64,000 nucleotides of DNA, taken from NCBI RefSeq assembly GCF_900130075.1, contig NZ_LT671418.1, forward strand, positions 930,001-994,000, given 5' to 3'. Under the pieces are notes generated by a model. That model did not search any database. It was not told the DNA's origin and was given only the letters and a program-made list of their open reading frames with translations. The DNA comes from Herminiimonas arsenitoxidans. Its GTDB lineage: Bacteria; Pseudomonadota; Gammaproteobacteria; Burkholderiales; Burkholderiaceae_D. The position numbers and the translations under genes are program-made. Shown one piece after another: positions 20,619 through 29,746 of this stretch (within the stretch, counting starts at the first letter, position 1; every line of letters begins with the position of its first letter).

Positions 20619-20654
20619 AAAAAGCCAGCTTAGGAATCCCCCTTGCTGGCTTAG
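20619..20654 (-). terminator. intrinsic terminator after tRNA-Leu, upstream of nuoA
   Basis: On the minus strand AAGCCAGC and GCTGGCTT (20645-20652 and 20622-20629) form an eight-base-pair stem with a 15-base loop, followed directly by a T-run. It would end the secG-tRNA transcript and separate it from the nuo operon. Confidence 0.75.
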
Positions 20655-20662
20655 AATTTCGT

Positions 20663-20747
20663 TGGTGCCGACGGCGAGACTCGAACTCGCACAGCTTTCG
20701 CCACTACCCCCTCAAGATAGCGTGTCTACCAATTTCACCACGTCGGC
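20663..20747 (-). tRNA. tRNA-Leu (anticodon GAG)
   Basis: An 85-base gene with encoded CCA. The acceptor stem GCCGACG pairs with CGTCGGC, the anticodon arm CTATC-TTGAGGG-GGTAG gives anticodon GAG, the T arm contains GTTCGAGTC, and a long variable arm typical of class II leucine tRNA is present. It lies between secG and nuoA on the same strand, an arrangement common in Burkholderiales. Confidence 0.97.
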
Positions 20748-20832
20748 CAAGACTCATATTCTAACCTGCTTTGACACATTTATTCAATGAGCAATTGCAA
20801 TAGAACAAGAACAAAAAGCGAATAAAACGCTC

Positions 20833-21219
20833 TTATTTTGGAATCTGATTTGATTGCTCAGATCCGGATGGCACAACAGGTGTTACTGGAGCCGCAGTTG
20901 GTGCAACTGGAGCTGTCGCTTCTGCGCCTGGAACAGCAGAAACCGGCAGATTTTCCATCACACCAGCACTTGGAGTTGCCGGTTTATTTCCAATGAACGC
21001 CAGACCCAATGTTGCAGCAAAAAAGATGACTGCAGCAACACCAGTAAATTTAGACAAGAAGTTGGACGAACCAGTCGCACCAAACAAACTACCGGACGCG
21101 CCAGAACCGAAGGACGCACCCATATCAGCACCTTTACCGTGCTGCAATAATACGAGGCCAATAATCGTCAACGCCGACAACACTTGAACAACGACGATGA
21201 TGGTATGCAAACTATTCAT
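20833..21219 (-). CDS. secG: preprotein translocase subunit SecG
   Basis: A 128-residue small subunit of the SecYEG channel. Two membrane helices (residues ~3-23 and ~58-77) flank the conserved LLQHGKGADMGASFGSG-type cytoplasmic loop. The C-terminal ~45 residues are a low-complexity Ala/Pro/Val tail that is common in beta-proteobacterial SecG. It lies 43 bases after tpiA on the same strand. Confidence 0.96.
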   Translation of the reverse strand: MNSLHTIIVVVQVLSALTIIGLVLLQHGKGADMGASFGSGASGSLFGATGSSNFLSKFTGVAAVIFFAATLGLAFIGNKPATPSAGVMENLPVSAVPGAEATAPVAPTAAPVTPVVPSGSEQSNQIPK

Positions 21220-21262
21220 TTAAATTCCAGTTTTAGTAATTCGTAATAAAGCTGATTGCGAC

Positions 21263-22015
21263 TTACGCCGCACGGATGATCGCGAGAAAATCCACTGCCT
21301 TCAATGCTGCTCCGCCAATCAAGCCGCCGTCGATATCTGACATGGCAAGCAATTCCTTGGCATTTTCCGGCTTCATACTGCCGCCGTATAAAATTCTGAC
21401 TTCCTCTGCTGCAACTGCATTTTTCGCACGCAGTTGCTTGCGTAGCATCGCATGTACTTCTTGCGCCATTTCCGGCGTTGCGGTCTTGCCTGTACCAATC
21501 GCCCAAACCGGCTCGTATGCTACAACAATCTTTGCCAGATCGCTTGCAGCGATTGACGATAACACCGCATTCAGTTGCGCGCCGACGACAGCATCGGTCT
21601 GCCCTGCTTCGCGCTGCGCCAATGTTTCGCCAACGCAAACAATAGGAGTCAAACCTGCGATCAAAGCGCGCGCCGTTTTTTGCGCGACCAATTCATCCGA
21701 CTCAGCAAAATATGCACGGCGCTCAGAATGACCAACAATCACATAGCGGCAAGCAAATTCCGACAACATGCCGGTTGAAACTTCCCCGGTGTACGCGCCT
21801 GCTTCATGCGTAGACACGTCCTGCGCGCCAAGCGCAACAGGCGTATTGAACAACAATGATTGGCACTGAGCGAGATACGGAGCCGGAACGCACACTGCAA
21901 CATCGCATGATGCACCAGCACGACCCAGTTCGCTCTTGATCTCGGTCAGTAATTGAGTATTGGCAGCTAAGCTGCCATTCATTTTCCAATTACCTGCGAC
22001 GAGTTTGCGGCGCAT
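21263..22015 (-). CDS. tpiA: triosephosphate isomerase
   Basis: A 250-residue glycolytic TIM-barrel enzyme that interconverts dihydroxyacetone phosphate and glyceraldehyde 3-phosphate. The active-site residues are Asn9 and Lys11 (GNWKMNG), His96 (VGHSERR) and Glu168 ([12 protein letters not shown]); the phosphate loop GGSMKPENA and IGGAALK are also present. It heads the tpiA-secG-tRNA-Leu transcript, after the terminator that closes pnp. Confidence 0.98.
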   Translation of the reverse strand: MRRKLVAGNWKMNGSLAANTQLLTEIKSELGRAGASCDVAVCVPAPYLAQCQSLLFNTPVALGAQDVSTHEAGAYTGEVSTGMLSEFACRYVIVGHSERRAYFAESDELVAQKTARALIAGLTPIVCVGETLAQREAGQTDAVVGAQLNAVLSSIAASDLAKIVVAYEPVWAIGTGKTATPEMAQEVHAMLRKQLRAKNAVAAEEVRILYGGSMKPENAKELLAMSDIDGGLIGGAALKAVDFLAIIRAA

Positions 22016-22096
22016 ATAAAACCTATGATTTTAATAACCCGCTATTCTAGCTCTTTGCAGTCAACACGGTCAAACTAAGACCCCATTTCCCCAATG

Positions 22097-22132
22097 AAAA
22101 ACCGCCCACGGCTTACGCAGTGGGCGGTTTTT
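22097..22132 (-). terminator. intrinsic terminator after pnp
   Basis: A 13-base-pair stem AAAAACCGCCCAC / GTGGGCGGTTTTT with a short loop and flanking A and T tracts, between the pnp stop and the tpiA start. It is symmetrical, so it could act in both directions. Confidence 0.92.
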
Positions 22133-22158
22133 ATACATCCAACAAAACGGGCAGTTGA

Positions 22159-24291
22159 TTACTCTTGCGCTGCCGGCTCTGGATTTTCTTCTGCAACAGC
22201 TGCCTTCATCGACAATTTCAAGCGGCCACGGTCGTCTGTTTCCAGAACTTTAACGCGTACTTGCTGACCTTCTGACAAGTAATCAGCAACTGCATTGACG
22301 CGCTCATTAGCGATTTGACTAATGTGCAACAAACCGTCTTTACCTGGCATCACTTGAACGATTGCACCGAAATCCAACAGTTTCAATACGGTACCTTCGT
22401 AGATCTTGCCAACTTCAACCGAAGCGGTCAGTTCTTCGATACGACGCTTAGCTTCTTGACCAGCAGCTGCATCAACGGATGCAATTGTGACCACGCCTTC
22501 GTCACTGATATCGATTTGCGTACCGGTTTCTTCGGTCAATGCACGAATAACTGCGCCGCCCTTACCGATCACGTCACGGATTTTTTCCGGATTGATCTTG
22601 ATGGTGATCAAACGTGGTGCGAAGTCAGACAATTCGCCAGTCGTGCCACTTGGCACTGCTTTTTCCATTTCACCGAGGATATGGATACGGCCTTCTTTAG
22701 CTTGCGCCAAAGCGACTTGCATAATTTCCTTGGTGATACCTTGGATTTTGATGTCCATTTGCAACGCGGTAATACCGTTTGCTGTACCAGCCACTTTGAA
22801 ATCCATATCGCCGAGGTGATCTTCGTCGCCGAGGATGTCGCTCAAGACTGCAAACTTGCCGCCGTCCTTGATCAAGCCCATTGCGATACCAGCCACGTGT
22901 GCTTGCATAGGAACGCCAGCATCGATCAATGCCAGGCAGCCACCGCAGACCGAAGCCATCGACGACGAACCATTGGATTCGGTGATTTCCGAAACCAGAC
23001 GAACCGAGTAGCTGAAATCTTCTGGTGCTGGCAAAGCAGCAACCAATGCGCGCTTAGCCAAACGGCCGTGACCGATTTCGCGACGCTTAGGTGTACCGAC
23101 ACGACCGGTTTCACCAGTTGCGAACGGAGGCATGTTGTAGTGCAACATGAAGCGATCCGAGTACTCACCCATCAATGCGTCGATCTTTTGTTCGTCGCGT
23201 GCAGTACCCAGGGTTGCGATAACCAGTGCTTGCGTTTCGCCACGTGTGAACAATGCAGAACCGTGAGTGCGCGGCAATACGCCAGTACGGATTGTGATTG
23301 GACGAACGGTACGTGTATCGCGACCATCGATACGTGGCTCACCATCAAGGATTTGCGAACGAACGATTTTTGCTTCCAAATCAAACAGGATGTTGCCAAC
23401 TTCGGATGAATCCGGAGCAACGCCGCCGACCGAGATAGCTTCTGCAGCGACTTCAGCATTCACTTCTGCAAACGCATCTTTCAACTTGGCAGTACGTGCC
23501 TGCTTGTCTTTGGTTTGGTAAGCAGCGCGCAATTTCGCTTCTGCAAAGTGCGCTACGCGTGCGATCAAGGCTTCGTTCTTTGCTGGAGGCGCCCATTGCA
23601 CTTCTGGCTTGCCACCATCACGCACCAAGTCGTGAATCGCATCGATAACTGCTTTCATTTGATCGTGGCCGAACACAACCGCGCCCAACATCACTTCTTC
23701 GGACAATTGTTGCGCTTCCGACTCAACCATCAACACTGCAGTTTCGGTACCGGCAACAACCAGATCCATTTGCGATGTTTTCAGTTGCGATGATGTCGGA
23801 TTCAATACGTATTGACCATCGATGTAACCAACGCGAGCTGCACCCAATGGGCCTGCGAATGGAATACCGGAAACCGACAATGCCGCCGATGCGCCGATCA
23901 TTGCAGCGATGTCTGGATCAATCTCAGGATTAACCGACATCACGTGAATGATGATCTGCACTTCGTTCAAATAACCTTCTGGGAACAACGGACGGATCGG
24001 ACGATCGATCAGACGCGATGTCAGTGTTTCTTTTTCGGAAGGACGGCCTTCACGTTTGAAAAAGCCACCTGGAATACGACCGGCAGCGTAGGTTTTTTCT
24101 ACATAATCAACAGTCAATGGGAAGAAGTCTTGACCTGGCTTGGCATCTTTTTTTGCCACAACAGTAGCCAGCACAACAGTGTCTTCAATCGAGACAAGTA
24201 CAGCACCGGAAGCTTGACGGGCGATTTCGCCGGTTTCAAGCGTGACCGTATGTTGGCCATACTGGAAGGTTTTAGTGACTTTATTAAACAC
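22159..24291 (-). CDS. pnp: polyribonucleotide nucleotidyltransferase (PNPase)
   Basis: A 710-residue trimeric 3'-5' exoribonuclease that degrades RNA by phosphorolysis. Domain order: RNase PH domain 1 (~10-140), helical linker, RNase PH domain 2 (~315-460), KH domain (~553-610, with [17 protein letters not shown]) and S1 domain (~620-690, with [18 protein letters not shown]). The start is GTG at 24291 with an AGGA-like site. It follows rpsO on the same strand, the classic rpsO-pnp arrangement, with a terminator between them. Confidence 0.98.
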   Translation of the reverse strand: MFNKVTKTFQYGQHTVTLETGEIARQASGAVLVSIEDTVVLATVVAKKDAKPGQDFFPLTVDYVEKTYAAGRIPGGFFKREGRPSEKETLTSRLIDRPIRPLFPEGYLNEVQIIIHVMSVNPEIDPDIAAMIGASAALSVSGIPFAGPLGAARVGYIDGQYVLNPTSSQLKTSQMDLVVAGTETAVLMVESEAQQLSEEVMLGAVVFGHDQMKAVIDAIHDLVRDGGKPEVQWAPPAKNEALIARVAHFAEAKLRAAYQTKDKQARTAKLKDAFAEVNAEVAAEAISVGGVAPDSSEVGNILFDLEAKIVRSQILDGEPRIDGRDTRTVRPITIRTGVLPRTHGSALFTRGETQALVIATLGTARDEQKIDALMGEYSDRFMLHYNMPPFATGETGRVGTPKRREIGHGRLAKRALVAALPAPEDFSYSVRLVSEITESNGSSSMASVCGGCLALIDAGVPMQAHVAGIAMGLIKDGGKFAVLSDILGDEDHLGDMDFKVAGTANGITALQMDIKIQGITKEIMQVALAQAKEGRIHILGEMEKAVPSGTTGELSDFAPRLITIKINPEKIRDVIGKGGAVIRALTEETGTQIDISDEGVVTIASVDAAAGQEAKRRIEELTASVEVGKIYEGTVLKLLDFGAIVQVMPGKDGLLHISQIANERVNAVADYLSEGQQVRVKVLETDDRGRLKLSMKAAVAEENPEPAAQE

Positions 24292-24421
24292 GGTGTTCCT
24301 TTCTAATTTTACCGACAGATTTTCAGGCGCTGTCGTTCACCTCACCACAAACGATGGTTCAAAATGAACGATCGTTTTTATTGCTGACTTCTTTACAAAC
24401 AAGTACAAACCACCAAAAGAC

Positions 24422-24458
24422 AAAATGCCCGCATCAGAGAACTGACGCAGGCATTTTT
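24422..24458 (-). terminator. terminator between rpsO and pnp
   Basis: An imperfect hairpin with AAAATGCC / GGCATTTT at its base and an inner arm with two mismatches, followed on the minus strand by a T-rich end. It probably gives partial termination of rpsO while allowing some read-through into pnp, as in the well-studied E. coli locus. Confidence 0.75.
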
Positions 24459-24491
24459 ATCTATGAAAGCCGGATAAAATAGCGCAACGAA

Positions 24492-24761
24492 TTACTTGCG
24501 CAGACCGAGCTTTACAATCAGATCGCGGTAACGAGTAGCGTCTTTACCTTTGAGGTACGACAACAGGCTCTTACGACGATTAACCATCATGATCAAACCA
24601 CGACGGGAATGATGATCTTTGGAGTGTGCTTTGAAATGGCCGTTGAGTTCGTTGATACGAGCTGTCAGCAATGCAACTTGCACTTCTGGGGAGCCGGTAT
24701 CGTTTTGACCGCGGGCGTTATCAGCAACAATAGCTGCTTTGCTTGCTTTTTCGAGAGACAT
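24492..24761 (-). CDS. rpsO: 30S ribosomal protein S15
   Basis: An 89-residue ribosomal protein that binds 16S rRNA in the platform of the small subunit. The length is exactly that of the family and the signature [25 protein letters not shown] is present. The C terminus ends in KLGLRK. It is the first gene of the rpsO-pnp pair. Confidence 0.98.
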   Translation of the reverse strand: MSLEKASKAAIVADNARGQNDTGSPEVQVALLTARINELNGHFKAHSKDHHSRRGLIMMVNRRKSLLSYLKGKDATRYRDLIVKLGLRK

Positions 24762-24912
24762 GAGACTTACCTTTCACATGCGATGCATAGAGTCTTGACC
24801 CCATACACCGTGAACAACGATTAAATAAACTGGTCGAATTAACCAGCCCCGCAGTATAGCGGAAAGACCTAGGCGATTCAAACACTTAGCGTATTTATTT
24901 GAAGGAAACAGC

Positions 24913-25422
24913 ATGAAATATAGTCAAAAAGCAATATTAGGCGGATTACTCCTCATGCTGAGCGCCTGTGCTGTGCTGATGCCGCCGCCAATCAGCGTCG
25001 GTGAGCCTGAAGCTTCGATTGTCGCCAAACTGGGGCGACCAAGCGCACGGATTGAAGAGCGTAACGGGTATTTGCTCGAATACACACGCAACCCTTGGGG
25101 GCAAGCCACAGATATGGCTCGCTTTGATCGCAACGGAAATCTGGTTTCCTATGAGCAAGTCTTAACTGTAGAGAAATTTGCAACCATCAAACCAGGTATC
25201 GCAACCAAGGAAGATGTTCTCCGTACTGTCGGACACCCTTCCGAAACCTCTTACCTATCCCGCCTTCAGCTTGAAGTATGGAGCTATCCGTACAAGGAAG
25301 CTGGTGTTTGGAACTCCGTTATGCACGTCCATTTCGACAACAACGGCATCGTCAAAATGATGCAAAACGGCCAGGATTTGCGCTTCGAACGTGACGGCAT
25401 GTTTGGCTCCGGCCGCCTGTAA
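24913..25422 (+). CDS. putative outer-membrane lipoprotein with two SmpA/OmlA-like repeats
   Basis: A 169-residue predicted lipoprotein. The signal peptide ends in the lipobox LLMLSACA, so Cys19 would be lipidated. The mature part seems to contain two related units (about residues 28-92 and 95-158). Each has a G...(S/K)..V...G.P...... start, a central Y or W strand and a final hydrophobic strand with (R/H)FD(R/N)NG, resembling the BamE/SmpA/OmlA fold. GAAGGA precedes the ATG. It stands alone and ends in a shared terminator. The precise role is unknown. Confidence 0.8.
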   Translation: MKYSQKAILGGLLLMLSACAVLMPPPISVGEPEASIVAKLGRPSARIEERNGYLLEYTRNPWGQATDMARFDRNGNLVSYEQVLTVEKFATIKPGIATKEDVLRTVGHPSETSYLSRLQLEVWSYPYKEAGVWNSVMHVHFDNNGIVKMMQNGQDLRFERDGMFGSGRL

Positions 25423-25458
25423 GTACCAAGCAAACTCACGCTGTCGATACACCAAAGA

Positions 25459-25491
25459 AAAAAGGCTGATGCTTATGGCATCAGCCTTTTT
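25459..25491. terminator. bidirectional terminator between lipoprotein and MFS genes
   Basis: A GGCTGATGC / GCATCAGCC stem with a TTATG loop, preceded by an A-run and followed by a T-run. It lies between two convergent genes and can stop transcription from both. Confidence 0.92.
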
Positions 25492-25585
25492 ATTATTCTC
25501 TATTTAAAGAGAGTAATCTTCTACAAAGCGACAACTCAAATAGTGAGTTGCCCGACATTGTCACGACATGCTTTCCGCATGCACT

Positions 25586-26899
25586 TTAAGCAGTAACGCG
25601 TTCGTCTGCGACTTCTGCTGCAGCGGCAACTTCTTTTGCCTGCATGCGTTTGCGCATAGGGCTCAAGATCAATTTAGCTGACAGACCCGAGAAGATCGTG
25701 ATGATTGCTGCCACCACGAATACGCGGCTCCAGCCACCACCAACTGCCAACACCGATGCCAATGGCACCAGCAAAGCAGCCGTACCTTTAGCGGTGTACA
25801 AGGTACCGGAGTTACCAGCGGCATATTTGCTACCGAAGATATCTGCGCAGATTGCTGGGAAGATCGAGAAAATTTCACCCCAGAACAAGAAGATCAAGGC
25901 AGCGAAGAACATGAATGCGTACATGTTGTGGCCCCAGGTCATCAAGCCCAGCAATGCCAAGCCTTCGCCGATGAAGACGATGAACATGGTGTTTTCACGA
26001 CCGATTTTATCGGAGATGAAACCGCACAGTGGACGTGTAATACCGTTTGCAACGTTGTCGATAGACAAGGTCATGGTCAGCAATGGCAAGGTGACGCCGA
26101 ACAATGTCACTGGCAAGGAAGCAAGACCGTAATCAGTTGCGATCGGGCCGAGCTGTGCTGTTGCCATCAAGCCGCCGGAAGCAACCAGAACGAACATCAT
26201 GTACAGAACCCAGAACACAGGCGATTTGAGCATTTGCTTGGTGGTGTAATCAACCTTGGTTGCGGAACCAGCTTTTGCCAATGCAGCTTTAGGAGCAACT
26301 GGTTTGATCAGCAACAGCGACAAGATGAAAATACTGACGCCTTGGATGATGCCGAAGGTGAAGAATGTTTGTTGGTAGCCCGAAGTTTGGATCATGTTCG
26401 CAATTGGAATCACGGTGATCGCAGCGCCTGCACCGAAACCAGCTGCAGTCAAACCAGCAGCCAAACCACGACGATCCGGGAACAGTTTCAAAGCATTACC
26501 AACACAGGTACCATAAACGCAACCGGCACCAACGCCGGAAACAACTGCAGCGAAATACAGCATAGGCAGAGTATCAGCGTAGCTGTTGAGTACCCAACCC
26601 AGGCCGGCACAAACAGCACCGACAGCAACGACAGGACGTGGGCCGAATTTATCAACCAGATAACCCTCGATAGGAACCAACCAAGTTTCTGTCACGATGA
26701 AAATCGAAAACGCGAGTTGAATCGCTGCTTTACCCCAGTGATGCGCATTGTCGATAGGCGTGACGAACAGTGTCCAGCCATATTGCAAGTTAGCCATAAA
26801 AGCCATACACGCAATACCAATGATCAGTTGCATCCAGCGGTTTTTGTAACCTTTTGCGCCCTGCAAATTAGACGCGCTTATTGTTTGATTGTTGCTCAT
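25586..26899 (-). CDS. MFS transporter, OxlT-like oxalate/formate antiporter family
   Basis: A 437-residue inner-membrane carrier with 12 predicted helices. The loop between helices 2 and 3 has the DKFGPRPVV form of the MFS motif, and the N-terminal half carries QYGWTLFVTPI and GAGCVYGTCVGNALKLFPDRRGLAAGLTAAG-type sequence, characteristic of the oxalate:formate antiporter branch. GAGGT precedes the ATG at 26899. No oxalyl-CoA decarboxylase or formyl-CoA transferase gene is nearby, so the true substrate (oxalate, formate or another small carboxylate) is uncertain. Confidence 0.85.
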   Translation of the reverse strand: MSNNQTISASNLQGAKGYKNRWMQLIIGIACMAFMANLQYGWTLFVTPIDNAHHWGKAAIQLAFSIFIVTETWLVPIEGYLVDKFGPRPVVAVGAVCAGLGWVLNSYADTLPMLYFAAVVSGVGAGCVYGTCVGNALKLFPDRRGLAAGLTAAGFGAGAAITVIPIANMIQTSGYQQTFFTFGIIQGVSIFILSLLLIKPVAPKAALAKAGSATKVDYTTKQMLKSPVFWVLYMMFVLVASGGLMATAQLGPIATDYGLASLPVTLFGVTLPLLTMTLSIDNVANGITRPLCGFISDKIGRENTMFIVFIGEGLALLGLMTWGHNMYAFMFFAALIFLFWGEIFSIFPAICADIFGSKYAAGNSGTLYTAKGTAALLVPLASVLAVGGGWSRVFVVAAIITIFSGLSAKLILSPMRKRMQAKEVAAAAEVADERVTA

Positions 26900-27005
26900 T
26901 AACTACCTCTCAAGAAGTCATAAACGTTGAAACAGAGTCGATTAGCCACTACGGGCCGACTAGCTTGTTTCGAAATTGATTGTTTGACTGCAGGCATCCG
27001 AATAG

Positions 27006-27038
27006 GGAAACGTAAGGTTTCCGATGTAGGTCAAGACC
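27006..27038. promoter_or_regulatory. inverted repeats upstream of the OxlT-like gene
   Basis: GGAAAC-GTAAG-GTTTCC (27006-27022) and a nearby GGTC-AA-GACC (around 27028-27038) lie 107-139 bases before the transporter start. They could be operator sites or a small hairpin. The regulator is unknown, and no other feature is seen in this 237-base gap. Confidence 0.35.
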
Positions 27039-27136
27039 ATCCGACGATCTATGACTTATTCGCGTGATTGATGACGTTGACCAACATGGCCAGATGTGTG
27101 CAGATGACAAGCACACGCCATTACGTCAAATGCCTG

Positions 27137-27454
27137 CTAAACGAGAGGTGGTGCGCGGGAGCGGTATGGTAGCGAGGCTACCGAGAGGAATTGCTCGAAG
27201 GTGACTTCAAGCTGTGCCACGACCAACTGCGGCACATACGGCGTGATGGATAACGACGAAGCGCCGTCATCAAATTCATCTAATGCGAGATGCTTGGAAA
27301 GGTTGCCATCAGCAGAATCGCCCTCTTCCAGCGTGCACTGATGATCGAAAGCCGTCTGTTGTACAAATGTCAGCGCACCGGCAAACGCAACGTGCTGCGA
27401 AAAGAGCAGCAAGAAGGCAAACCAGATATAGACAATTGAAGAACGGGATTTCAT
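27137..27454 (-). CDS. small exported protein of unknown function
   Basis: A 105-residue protein read from ATG 27454 (the frame stays open further upstream). Residues 1-26 form a signal peptide or membrane anchor (IVYIWFAFLLLFSQHVAFAG). The mature part is acidic in its middle (LEEGDSADG, LALDEFDDGASS), has a single Cys and ends in an RSRAPPLV tail. The size and a proline-rich tail recall small periplasmic proteins found with metal-efflux systems (CzcI-like), but the similarity is too weak to name it and no efflux genes are nearby. A promoter-like TATAAT and a perfect palindrome lie upstream. Confidence 0.6.
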   Translation of the reverse strand: MKSRSSIVYIWFAFLLLFSQHVAFAGALTFVQQTAFDHQCTLEEGDSADGNLSKHLALDEFDDGASSLSITPYVPQLVVAQLEVTFEQFLSVASLPYRSRAPPLV

Positions 27455-27523
27455 TTGTAGCAATGATCCTGACGGTTGCACTTGAACAAACAGCGCACGG
27501 GATCAATTGAGATAATTTGTTGC

Positions 27524-27541
27524 ATCAGTGCACTGATTATA
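27524..27541 (-). promoter_or_regulatory. candidate -10 element with palindromic operator
   Basis: On the minus strand a TATAAT (27541-27536) runs directly into the perfect 14-base palindrome ATCAGTGCACTGAT (27537-27524), about 70 bases before the start of the small exported protein. A protein bound there would cover the predicted transcription start. No good -35 is visible. Confidence 0.45.
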
Positions 27542-27671
27542 AATCCAATTAGAATTTCTCGTCCGGCAGTTATTCAATCGCCGACTGACAGATATTCCAA
27601 AGACAGATAATGGCACAATTTTGAGTACCCTTTTAGCCTTCCTTGATAAGGGATAATACGTACGAAAAAAA

Positions 27672-27694
27672 AACGCTCCCAGTGAGGGAGCGTT
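27672..27694 (-). terminator. intrinsic terminator after gdhA
   Basis: A nine-base-pair stem AACGCTCCC / GGGAGCGTT with loop AGTGA, followed on the minus strand by nine T residues, 25 bases after the gdhA stop. Confidence 0.93.
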
Positions 27695-27718
27695 CAGAAT
27701 AGTGCTTTATAGAAACTA

Positions 27719-29062
27719 TTAGTACACGCCTTGCGCCAGCATCGCGTCAGCCAACTTAACGAAACCGGCGATGTTTGCGCCGTCGACATAGTTGACCGAT
27801 CCATCAGCACGCTTACCGTAGTGCGCACAATTGAGATGGATCTCTTTCATGATGCTATGCAAGCGCTCATCCACTTCTGCGTGATGCCATGACAAACGCA
27901 AAGCATTCTGCGACATTTCCAGACCTGAGGTCGCGACACCACCTGCATTACTCGCTTTGCCCGGTGCGTAGAGTGTTCCCGCCTTCAGGAAAACATCAAC
28001 CGCGTCCAGCGTGGATGGCATGTTGGCGCCTTCCGCAACGCAGATAACACCGTTTTTAACCAGCGTCTCTGCATCCTTGCCATCCAATTCATTTTGCGTT
28101 GCGCAAGGCAATGCAATCTGTACCGGGATATGCCACGGTCTTTTGCCCGGCTCATATTGCAGTTTGAATTCCTTGGCGAAGTCCTCTATGCGACCACGCT
28201 GGACATTCTTCAAGTTCATCAGTGCTGCCAGTTTCTCTTCGTTGAAACCGTCTTTGTCATACACAGTACCGTTGGAGTCGGACATCGCCACAACTTTGGC
28301 ATTCAGCTCCATCGCTTTTTCAACTGCGTATTGCGCTACGTTGCCGGAACCGGAAACAGAGACTGTCATGCCATCGAAGGATTTGCCGTTACGACGCAAC
28401 ATTTCTTCCGCGAAGTAAACCGTACCGTAACCAGTCGCTTCAGGGCGCATCAAACTACCGCCATAGGCCAAGCTTTTACCAGTGAAAACAGCCGACGTAT
28501 CGTTCGACAACTTCTTCATCATGCCAGCCATATAGCCAACCTCGCGCGCACCGACACCGATGTCGCCGGCAGGGATATCTGTATCCGAACCCAGATGACG
28601 GTACAGCTCAAACATCAAAGCCTGGCAGAAGCGCATCACTTCACCATCGCTTTTGCCTTTAGGATCGAAGTCGGAACCGCCTTTGCCGCCGCCCATAGGC
28701 AAAGTCGTTAATGCATTTTTGAACGTTTGTTCGAAGGCGAGGAATTTCAAAATCGACAGATTGACTGACGGATGGAAACGCATACCTCCTTTAAATGGGC
28801 CTATCGACGAGCTGTGCTGAATACGGAAAGCGCGATTGATTTGCACTTGACCGCGATCATCTACCCAGGACACACGAAATTGAATGACGCGTTCAGCTTC
28901 TACCAAGCGTTCCAACAAACCTTCTTTTGCATACTTCGGATTGTTTTGAATAAAGGGCCACAAGCTAAGCATGACTTCTTTAACTGCTTGCTGGAATTCT
29001 GGTTGATGCGGGTCGCGCTTGGCGACCATGGCAAGGAAGCCATCCACATTGGCGTGAGTCAA
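27719..29062 (-). CDS. gdhA: NADP-specific glutamate dehydrogenase
   Basis: A 447-residue hexameric enzyme that makes glutamate from 2-oxoglutarate and ammonium with NADPH. The length equals E. coli GdhA. The catalytic lysine is in PMGGGKGGSDFDPKGKS (Lys127), the substrate-binding GPFKGGMRFHP motif is at ~88-98, and the Rossmann motif SGSGNVAQYA is present. The start codon is TTG at 29062, supported by AGGAG five bases upstream and by family length; no ATG fits. It is probably monocistronic, and an NtrC-like site lies upstream. Confidence 0.96.
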   Translation of the reverse strand: MTHANVDGFLAMVAKRDPHQPEFQQAVKEVMLSLWPFIQNNPKYAKEGLLERLVEAERVIQFRVSWVDDRGQVQINRAFRIQHSSSIGPFKGGMRFHPSVNLSILKFLAFEQTFKNALTTLPMGGGKGGSDFDPKGKSDGEVMRFCQALMFELYRHLGSDTDIPAGDIGVGAREVGYMAGMMKKLSNDTSAVFTGKSLAYGGSLMRPEATGYGTVYFAEEMLRRNGKSFDGMTVSVSGSGNVAQYAVEKAMELNAKVVAMSDSNGTVYDKDGFNEEKLAALMNLKNVQRGRIEDFAKEFKLQYEPGKRPWHIPVQIALPCATQNELDGKDAETLVKNGVICVAEGANMPSTLDAVDVFLKAGTLYAPGKASNAGGVATSGLEMSQNALRLSWHHAEVDERLHSIMKEIHLNCAHYGKRADGSVNYVDGANIAGFVKLADAMLAQGVY

Positions 29063-29518
29063 AATTTCTCCTAATAAAATGGGGGCGTACGCCTTCGATC
29101 TGATTTCACTATCGAATCACAATCTGTGTTTAGCGTTATTTACTGCTTGAAGGGACGAGCTGAATCTGCGCTTTTTGCACAGAGCGCACTATTTTAGTGC
29201 AATTTGACAAGTTTCGTCGACAAAAAATGAGGTGCGACACACATAAATACATGAAAAATATCAATGCTAGGCCACTGGCATTTTCAACGGCATCTTGTTT
29301 CTTGATGAACAGATTAGTGAAAGTGCTTTCTTTAAGCAGCTCGGCCTCGAACTCAAACACATTATGTGAATGCAACGATCAACACACAAAGAACAAAAAA
29401 TGTTGAGTACAGACGTTTTGAATAAAACGAATGTTTGGCTTTGCGTGATGACGATAAGAAGAGGGATAACAAAAAAGACCTGATGCGATTTTCTGTAAAA
29501 CAGAAAAGCAGAATAGAA
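29063..29518. other. intergenic region between gdhA and tRNA-Arg without a convincing gene
   Basis: About 450 AT-rich bases. Besides the NtrC-like site, it holds a 10-base palindrome GGCGTACGCC (29084-29093) just upstream of the gdhA ribosome site. Short frames exist on both strands, but they lack good ribosome sites and have an unnatural composition. I see no gene here. Confidence 0.5.
29185..29201. promoter_or_regulatory. NtrC-like binding site upstream of gdhA
   Basis: CGCACT-ATTTT-AGTGCA fits the NtrC consensus TGCACY-N5-RGTGCA at every defined position except the first base. It lies 123-139 bases upstream of the gdhA start. Nitrogen control of gdhA by NtrC is known in other proteobacteria; binding here is inferred. 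No clear sigma-54 promoter was seen between the site and the gene. Confidence 0.5.
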
Positions 29519-29548
29519 AAAAGGGCCCATCTTGCGATGGACCCTTTA
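29519..29548 (-). terminator. intrinsic terminator after tRNA-Arg
   Basis: An AAAGGG(C)CCATC / GATGG(A)CCCTTT hairpin with a TTGC loop, followed by a T-run on the minus strand, immediately downstream of the tRNA. Confidence 0.85.
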
Positions 29549-29552
29549 TATC

Positions 29553-29629
29553 TGGTGCGGCTGGCAGGAATCGAACCCACGACCCCTTGGTTCGTAGCCA
29601 AGTACTCTATCCAGCTGAGCTACAGCCGC
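29553..29629 (-). tRNA. tRNA-Arg (anticodon ACG)
   Basis: A 77-base gene with encoded CCA. Acceptor stem GCGGCTG pairs with CAGCCGC, the anticodon arm CTTGG-CTACGAA-CCAAG gives anticodon ACG (expected to become ICG), and the T arm has GTTCGATTC. It has its own promoter-like TATAAT just upstream. Confidence 0.97.
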
Positions 29630-29639
29630 GAAAGAAAAA

Positions 29640-29645
29640 ATTATA
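29640..29645 (-). promoter_or_regulatory. candidate -10 element of tRNA-Arg
   Basis: A consensus TATAAT on the minus strand, 11 bases before the first base of the tRNA, with no strong -35 at the usual spacing. Confidence 0.5.
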
Positions 29646-29746
29646 GCATGAGTAGAATTCATTTTGGAAGCCTCTCGTGAAGATTTTTATCAACTTTCTT
29701 TCAACGATCAGAATGTTCTGCAAATTTCGGCAGCAAGAAATCACGA

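Noticed and set aside
22315..23409. 364-codon plus-strand frame opposite pnp.
   Set aside because: Antisense to PNPase core domains, with no start signals or family pattern.
25928..26902. 324-codon plus-strand frame opposite the OxlT-like transporter.
   Set aside because: Composition is dominated by Gln, His and Asn from reversed transmembrane codons.
29136..29375. 79-codon minus-strand frame between gdhA and tRNA-Arg.
   Set aside because: No ribosome site and no domain; it covers the NtrC-like site and its composition looks random.
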